DNA of 64,000 nt from Coffea arabica. Lineage: Eukaryota; Streptophyta; Magnoliopsida; Gentianales; Rubiaceae. Positions 59,337-64,000 of this stretch are shown piece after piece. The DNA is taken from the NCBI RefSeq assembly GCF_036785885.1, contig NC_092323.1, positions 6,580,501 through 6,644,500 of the forward strand. Reading direction: 5' to 3'. How positions within the stretch are numbered: the stretch's first letter is position 1; each line of letters opens with the position of its first letter. The notes beneath the pieces are model-generated. The model saw nothing but the letters and a program-made list of their open reading frames with translations, was not told the DNA's origin and did no database searches. The translations under genes and the position numbers were made by a program.

Positions 59337-60680
59337 TCACCTGTTATATTCTTCACCGGATTTCTTTCTTTGCAGCACTTCCGATGGAAAATCAAAGGCT
59401 AGGGGTGAAACGTAAGAGCCATGGCTTATATCCCTGTGCACAAAACCCAAGTTACGAAGGACCTGATTATCAGCATAATTCAGAGTCCTCTCCATTGCAT
59501 CCCAGCAGGTATTTCCAACGTAGGAGGGATCATGGTTTCCGCTGCAGGGCTGGCATCCCGTGAAATGCGTAATAAACGGCCGTTTACCCTCGCCAGCGGT
59601 ATTATTTTCCAAGTACTTCTCCCGCACCTCACCAACGCTCTCGCTCACCACCTCCGCCCTTCTCCTCCTTAGCAAGGGCAAATTCTTCCCTGCGTCAGCC
59701 TCCGTCCTCGTAAATTTAATAAGCTTTCCAACTACGCCTACCCAATAAGCGCTCAAGTCGTACTGATTCTCTAAATAAATCTTATCCCCCCATTTCTTCT
59801 TTTCTGTCAACAGCAAATAAACCAAAGACGACTGCTCATCTGCTCCCGGGAACATCTTATCCGAAAGCGTAGACATTAAAGTTTCACTCCAGAACTTGTA
59901 ATCAGGGCTTCGCGGGCTCATGCGAGCCCAGACATCCAAAAAATCCAAAGACCACTGACAATTTCTCGTGAAGAAACTCCCGGTATTTAGAGAAACCCAA
60001 CTCTTCTTCTCGTAAACCATGTCGGGCCAGCCGGGAACAACCAGATTATGCTGCTTGTACCTCTGTAACGGAACTTTAAAGTACATGTCAGTAAAGACAG
60101 CATCGGAGTCCATCCACCAGATCCACTCTGCTTCCGGGTGGGCCACCATGGCAGCCCGAATTAAAGCTACCTTAGCCCAAACGTTGCACAGCTTGGGGTC
60201 TAAACATGCCGTGTTGTAAAAGATATCGTAGCCGTGGATTCTGGAATAATCAGCCTTGTTCTTGAAACACCTTAGAAGTAGATGATCCCCGATGGGATTC
60301 TTGCATGGCGAAGGCTGAGAGCCCGTCACGATGAGAATACGGGTGTCGGCACCAGCGGCGAACGAGGGATGAAGGTGTAGCCAGGACTTTCTCTTCTTGT
60401 CCCAGTCTTCGATGGTTTTGCCTAGCGTGTAAGTTAGCTCGGGTTCGTCGTAAAAAGTGGCTTCTTTAGGGTCGTGGGTTCGATTTACGGCTGGTGGTTC
60501 GCCGTTACAGGTATCAGCACCGGTAGTTGAAATCATATTTTGGAAACTGGGCAAAGTTTCTGTCAAGGAACATATGACAAAGACGAGTAACATGGAGACA
60601 AATACAGCGAGGAAGTACGACCTGCTGCTATCTCTAGAAATATATGATGATTGTTTGGTCTGAGCTTTAGCTCTAGACAT
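59337..60680 (-). CDS. GT34 galactomannan galactosyltransferase-like enzyme, copy 3
   Basis: A single exon encodes 447 residues. Basic tail (MSRAKAQTKQ), anchor at about 22-43 (YFLAVFVSMLLVFVICSL), then NRTHDPKEATFYDEPELTYT, ILIVTGSQPSPCKNPIGDHL, WIWWMDSDAVFTDMYF with DSD at 191-193, LNTGSFFTRNCQWSLDFLDV, THFTGCQPCSGNHDPSYVGN and NYADNQVLRNLGFVHRD. It differs from its paralogues at several positions that are otherwise constant here: TDMYF instead of TDMDF, YDEPEL instead of YDDPEL, and FFTRNC instead of FLMRNC or FLIRNC. The frame is open throughout, so it is probably expressed, but acceptor use may differ. Same orientation as copies 2 and 4. Confidence 0.9.
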   Translation of the reverse strand: MSRAKAQTKQSSYISRDSSRSYFLAVFVSMLLVFVICSLTETLPSFQNMISTTGADTCNGEPPAVNRTHDPKEATFYDEPELTYTLGKTIEDWDKKRKSWLHLHPSFAAGADTRILIVTGSQPSPCKNPIGDHLLLRCFKNKADYSRIHGYDIFYNTACLDPKLCNVWAKVALIRAAMVAHPEAEWIWWMDSDAVFTDMYFKVPLQRYKQHNLVVPGWPDMVYEKKSWVSLNTGSFFTRNCQWSLDFLDVWARMSPRSPDYKFWSETLMSTLSDKMFPGADEQSSLVYLLLTEKKKWGDKIYLENQYDLSAYWVGVVGKLIKFTRTEADAGKNLPLLRRRRAEVVSESVGEVREKYLENNTAGEGKRPFITHFTGCQPCSGNHDPSYVGNTCWDAMERTLNYADNQVLRNLGFVHRDISHGSYVSPLAFDFPSEVLQRKKSGEEYNR

Positions 60681-62904
60681 GGCTGGCCGGCTTTACTCTT
60701 GCTTCTTGTTTTTTTGCCAAAGAGAGAGTAGCGACGGTATAACTTTTTTTTTCTTGAAAGCAGAGAGTAGCGTGTAAATAGTAGGAAGACTTGAATGTAG
60801 AGAGTGAGTAGTGTCTTGAGTGAGCGGTGGGAGTGGGAGGCTTCTAAATGCCCAGTCCCTGGGCAGTATAATATATGGCAGCTGACTTCAAAGAAAGTTT
60901 TCACAACTTATTAGATGGAGCTTTGCGATTGGTTTACATTTGTTGCTAAAATAAATGTGTTGTTAATAGTTCAATTTTAACTTTTAAACGAGCAATAGTA
61001 AACTTTTTTTTAAAGAAAGTTCATCTTTTTTCTTTGTCGGGGCTGTAGGTTTATGAGATCTGCACCTGCCAATAGGCGGATAGAGAATCAATTTTTACCA
61101 TTAAAATTCGCGAGATTCATCAGCAACGAAGTTCAACAGGGCCGAGGACGTACTAATGCGTTATGCGAACCTTATTACATCATGATCATGTGCTGCCAAT
61201 AATGATGGTAGTAAATCTGATGCCAAAATATTTGTTCAATTTGGTGGAAGTTCCAATCCATCGATCCAACGTGTAAACCCTACCTGAGGCTTTCTTCTCC
61301 CAGACCTCAGTTGTCCCCTCGAAAATGAGACCTTATTTACTGGTAGAGGCAGCAGCAACAACAAAGGGATGGTAGAGGCAGCAACAAAGGTCATTTAGAT
61401 GACCTGATTCATACAACTTCTGATGAAACCGTACGCTTGAAAAAAAAAATGAAAAATCACGGAAGAACGTAAAATTAATTATTATTAAATGTGGTGAGGG
61501 GATTTGAAATTTGAAGATTCGAGTAAAACACCAATCTCTTATCATTGAAGACAGACAAGACTTCAAAAGTAAAAATTGGAAACATACACACTAACCAATT
61601 ATTAATTATTAATTGGAGGGACAAATGGTAATTTGAAGAAGAACCCTTGTCTTTCCACGTACCAAGGAATTTTGGTGAGGATGTATCATATATGGCCACC
61701 CATCCCTCCGGTCCCCTTTTCTGCTCTGCCTGTTAAGGTATTTTGTCGTGTCGCTCGTCTGTGTGATAGTTGAATGTTGATAGATTCACAACTCACAAGG
61801 GATGTTATTGTCAGTGTTCCTTACGGCTCGGCAAGGCCCAGTTGGTTGAGTTGCCATCTGTGATCTGTCTTTCGTTCAATCACATGCTATTTCGTGCAAG
61901 AAAAAAACAACAAAGGCAAAATCAAAGAGTTAATAACCAACTGTAGAGACCAACTGTGTTAAAAGAATGAAGCAAGCGGTAACCCACAACTGTAGAGACA
62001 TTTGCATCTGCATATGTTCATTTCACATGCATTTTTAACAACAATAAACCTAACAACGTCAAAATCCCTAGCTTTGGATTCAGTTCACCGCAAGCATGAG
62101 TCCTTCCCTAGCTTTCTTTCTTTGCAAGCAACAAATGTGGGTACAGATTCTTCATATGCACAAAGAAAATATTGAGTGACTGATTAATCAGTTGGAGCTC
62201 AATCTGATGATTTCTCAAATTACTACACGCTTTATATTCATGTTCATATCAAAAGATGTGATCGCTTTGTAAGGGTCGGGGCCACAGCACACAGCCCCAG
62301 CAGCAGGGATAGAGCGTGAAATAGGAGCATTACGCTTTAGTCATCCTTATTCATTGACGAAACGAATTACCCTAATCAAAGGAAACAACATATAGTCATG
62401 AGTCATTTTTGACAAAAAAAAATATATATATATGATTCATGAAAAAAGGGCTAGGGCTTAAATAAAAAAAAAAAAAACTTTAAAGAACATTGCGCCTCTG
62501 ATTAAGGAGATGATAGCGAGAGTCCGATTGGTCATATAGAGCAAAATCCAAAACTGGTGATACCTTTGCACTTTGTCAAAAGAAATTTTTAACCAAATCA
62601 CAGAATAGACGCTTTCAATTTGGACCCTGGTAAAGGAAGAGTCGTATCCGACGCCCACACAACACAATTTTTCCAAGGATCCAACCTTTACCAAACTATA
62701 TTTTATAGACAGGAAACTGGGATGCCGACATATTTTTGCTTTGGAAGCCTTGGGTATTATTTGCTCAATCATAATAGTACTAACATGATGACAACTTGAA
62801 CTGTGCTGTGGCAACAGCACAAAATCCCTAGTACTAGCATAGCGTAGCGTTTAGATGGAATGACCGGTAAATTTTTACAGCGTTGACCTCACTGGGTTAC
62901 AATT
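60681..62904. other. Spacer between GT34 copies 3 and 4
   Basis: Promoter of copy 3 and 3' flank of copy 4. AT-rich; homopolymer A runs near 61441 and 62464. No gene or transposon end recognised. Confidence 0.4.
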
Positions 62905-64000
62905 TCACGCTAGTGAATCCTCAGATGCCTCTGCTCCCGGAAAATCAAAAGCCAACGGTGACACTGAGCCGTTCCGCAAATCCGGGTGCACGAACCCAAA
63001 ATTACGAAGCACCTGATTATCCGCAAAATTCAGAGCCCTCTCCATCCCCACCCAGCAGTCCTTCCCCACGTAGGATGGATTGTGGTCCCCGCTGCACGGC
63101 TGACACCCCGTGAAGTGCGTTATGAACGGCCGCCTCCACCCGCCTTTTCTGTCGCCCGCATCTTCCAGATGCTCCTCCCACAGCTTCCCGTACCTCTCCC
63201 CCACCGCCTCCGCGTGTCTCCTCCTCAGCTTCACCTCCTGTTTCTCAATCTTCTCGTACCTTCCGGTAATATTGTCAATTCTCCCCACCACCGCAACCCA
63301 GTAACCATGCAGCGAGTATTCATTCTCCACGTACATCATATCACCCCATTTCTTTTTTTCCTTCAACAGCAAGTAAACCAGGGCCGACTGATCATCCGAC
63401 TCTGGGAACATCTTGTCCTTGAACGTCGACCTCAGCGTTTGACCCCACCGTGCATACTCTGGGCTTTGCGGGCCCATCCTGGCCCAAGCCTCGAGGAATT
63501 CCATGGACCATTGACAGTTTCTGATGAGAAAAATCCCTGCATTCACGGCAACCCAGCTCTTCTTCTCGTAAATCAGGTTGGGCCATCCATGAACGACGAA
63601 ATTATGGTGTTTGTACCTCCTCAGTGGCACCTTGAAATCCATGTCAGTGAAGATCGCATCAGAGTCCATCCACCAGATCCACTCAGCCTCGGGATGGGCC
63701 AGCATTGAGGCCCGGATCAACGGTATCTTGGCCCAATAAGACTTCATCTTGGGATTCAGGTATGCATTGTTGTAGAAGACGTCGCAGCCATGGATTCTGC
63801 AGTAGTCGACTTTATTCTTGAAGCACCTGAGGAGTAAATGGTCCCCGGAGGGGTTCTTACACGGCGAAGGCTGGGATCCAGTGAGGAGTAGCATACGGTT
63901 CTGGACGCCGGCGGCGAAAGTGGGATGGAGTTTCAGCCATTCTTTTCTCTTCTCGTCCCAGTTCTTAATGGGATTGCCGTCTACGGTGTAACTGATTTCA
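62905..64000 (-). CDS. GT34 galactomannan galactosyltransferase-like enzyme, copy 4 (5' end outside window)
   Basis: The last 364 codons plus stop are present in one open exon; the N-terminal tail, anchor and stem lie beyond the right edge. The frame enters at 63999 as EISYTVDGNPIKNWDEKRKE and continues through MLLLTGSQPSPCKNPSGDHL, WIWWMDSDAIFTDMDF (intact DSD), VNAGIFLIRNCQWSMEFLEA, ARMGPQSPEYARWGQTL, GWRRPFITHFTGCQPCSGDH and NFADNQVLRNFGFVHPD. In the stretch MGPQSPEY, SDDQSALVY and the KxExRLRRRHAE region it is closer to copy 1 than to copies 2 and 3, so the cluster contains two sub-lineages. A long antisense open frame at 62986-63708 is a shadow of this gene. Confidence 0.9.
   Translation of the reverse strand, partial: EISYTVDGNPIKNWDEKRKEWLKLHPTFAAGVQNRMLLLTGSQPSPCKNPSGDHLLLRCFKNKVDYCRIHGCDVFYNNAYLNPKMKSYWAKIPLIRASMLAHPEAEWIWWMDSDAIFTDMDFKVPLRRYKHHNFVVHGWPNLIYEKKSWVAVNAGIFLIRNCQWSMEFLEAWARMGPQSPEYARWGQTLRSTFKDKMFPESDDQSALVYLLLKEKKKWGDMMYVENEYSLHGYWVAVVGRIDNITGRYEKIEKQEVKLRRRHAEAVGERYGKLWEEHLEDAGDRKGGWRRPFITHFTGCQPCSGDHNPSYVGKDCWVGMERALNFADNQVLRNFGFVHPDLRNGSVSPLAFDFPGAEASEDSLA

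Noticed and set aside
62986-63708. 240-residue plus-strand open frame
   Set aside because: It is antisense to the GT34 copy 4 coding exon and has no domain; similar antisense frames lie opposite copies 1 to 3, caused by the codon composition of these genes.

Overview
This is nuclear DNA of a flowering plant: genes split by GT-AG introns, AT-rich intergenic DNA, and many small DNA transposons plus a SINE and an LTR remnant. The gene set (telomere-binding TRB, mitochondrial complex I NDUFS4, plastid N-acetylglutamate synthase, NEMP/PNET2, PADRE/DUF4228, heptahelical HHP, and four GT34 mannan galactosyltransferases) suggests a eudicot. The GT34 cluster resembles the galactomannan galactosyltransferases known from coffee seed. 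A Rubiaceae (Coffea-like) origin is my guess, not shown by the sequence.

Layout. 1-501: the 5' coding part of a TRB gene (minus), running off the left edge. 1.6-5.4 kb: AT-rich DNA with two related hAT-like elements. 5.4-7.9 kb: NDUFS4 (plus). 9.0-15.1 kb: N-acetylglutamate synthase (minus), with ten exons and two homologous alternative first exons separated by a hAT MITE. 15.8-21.7 kb: a nest of transposons, in which one long-TIR element holds a second that holds a solo LTR, plus two small MITEs; each insertion site can be read from its target duplication. 22.5-26.7 kb: NEMP gene (minus). 28.0-30.5 kb: PADRE gene (minus). 30.5-38.1 kb: gene-poor, with microsatellites, a LINE-type RNase H relic and an intact-looking SINE. 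38.1-42.0 kb: HHP gene (plus), followed 168 bp later by a Pack-MULE carrying a piece of an organellar tyrosyl-tRNA synthetase gene. 44.1 kb: tRNA-Thr(AGT), minus. 47.6-64 kb: four single-exon GT34 genes (one plus, three minus, the last cut by the right edge), with foldback MULEs, hAT and Stowaway elements between them.

The genes are mostly unrelated housekeeping genes placed side by side. The exception is the GT34 group, a dispersed tandem family whose members probably share a substrate (mannan backbones in the Golgi) and may have split by tissue or acceptor. The most interesting items are the twin first exons of the N-acetylglutamate synthase gene, two predicted GC-AG introns, the chronologically readable transposon nest, the Pack-MULE, and a set of near-palindromic MULEs sharing a GGGA(A/T)AATT-like terminus and sitting within a few hundred bases of genes. 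All coordinates, splice sites and duplications were read by eye; no alignment or database search was run.
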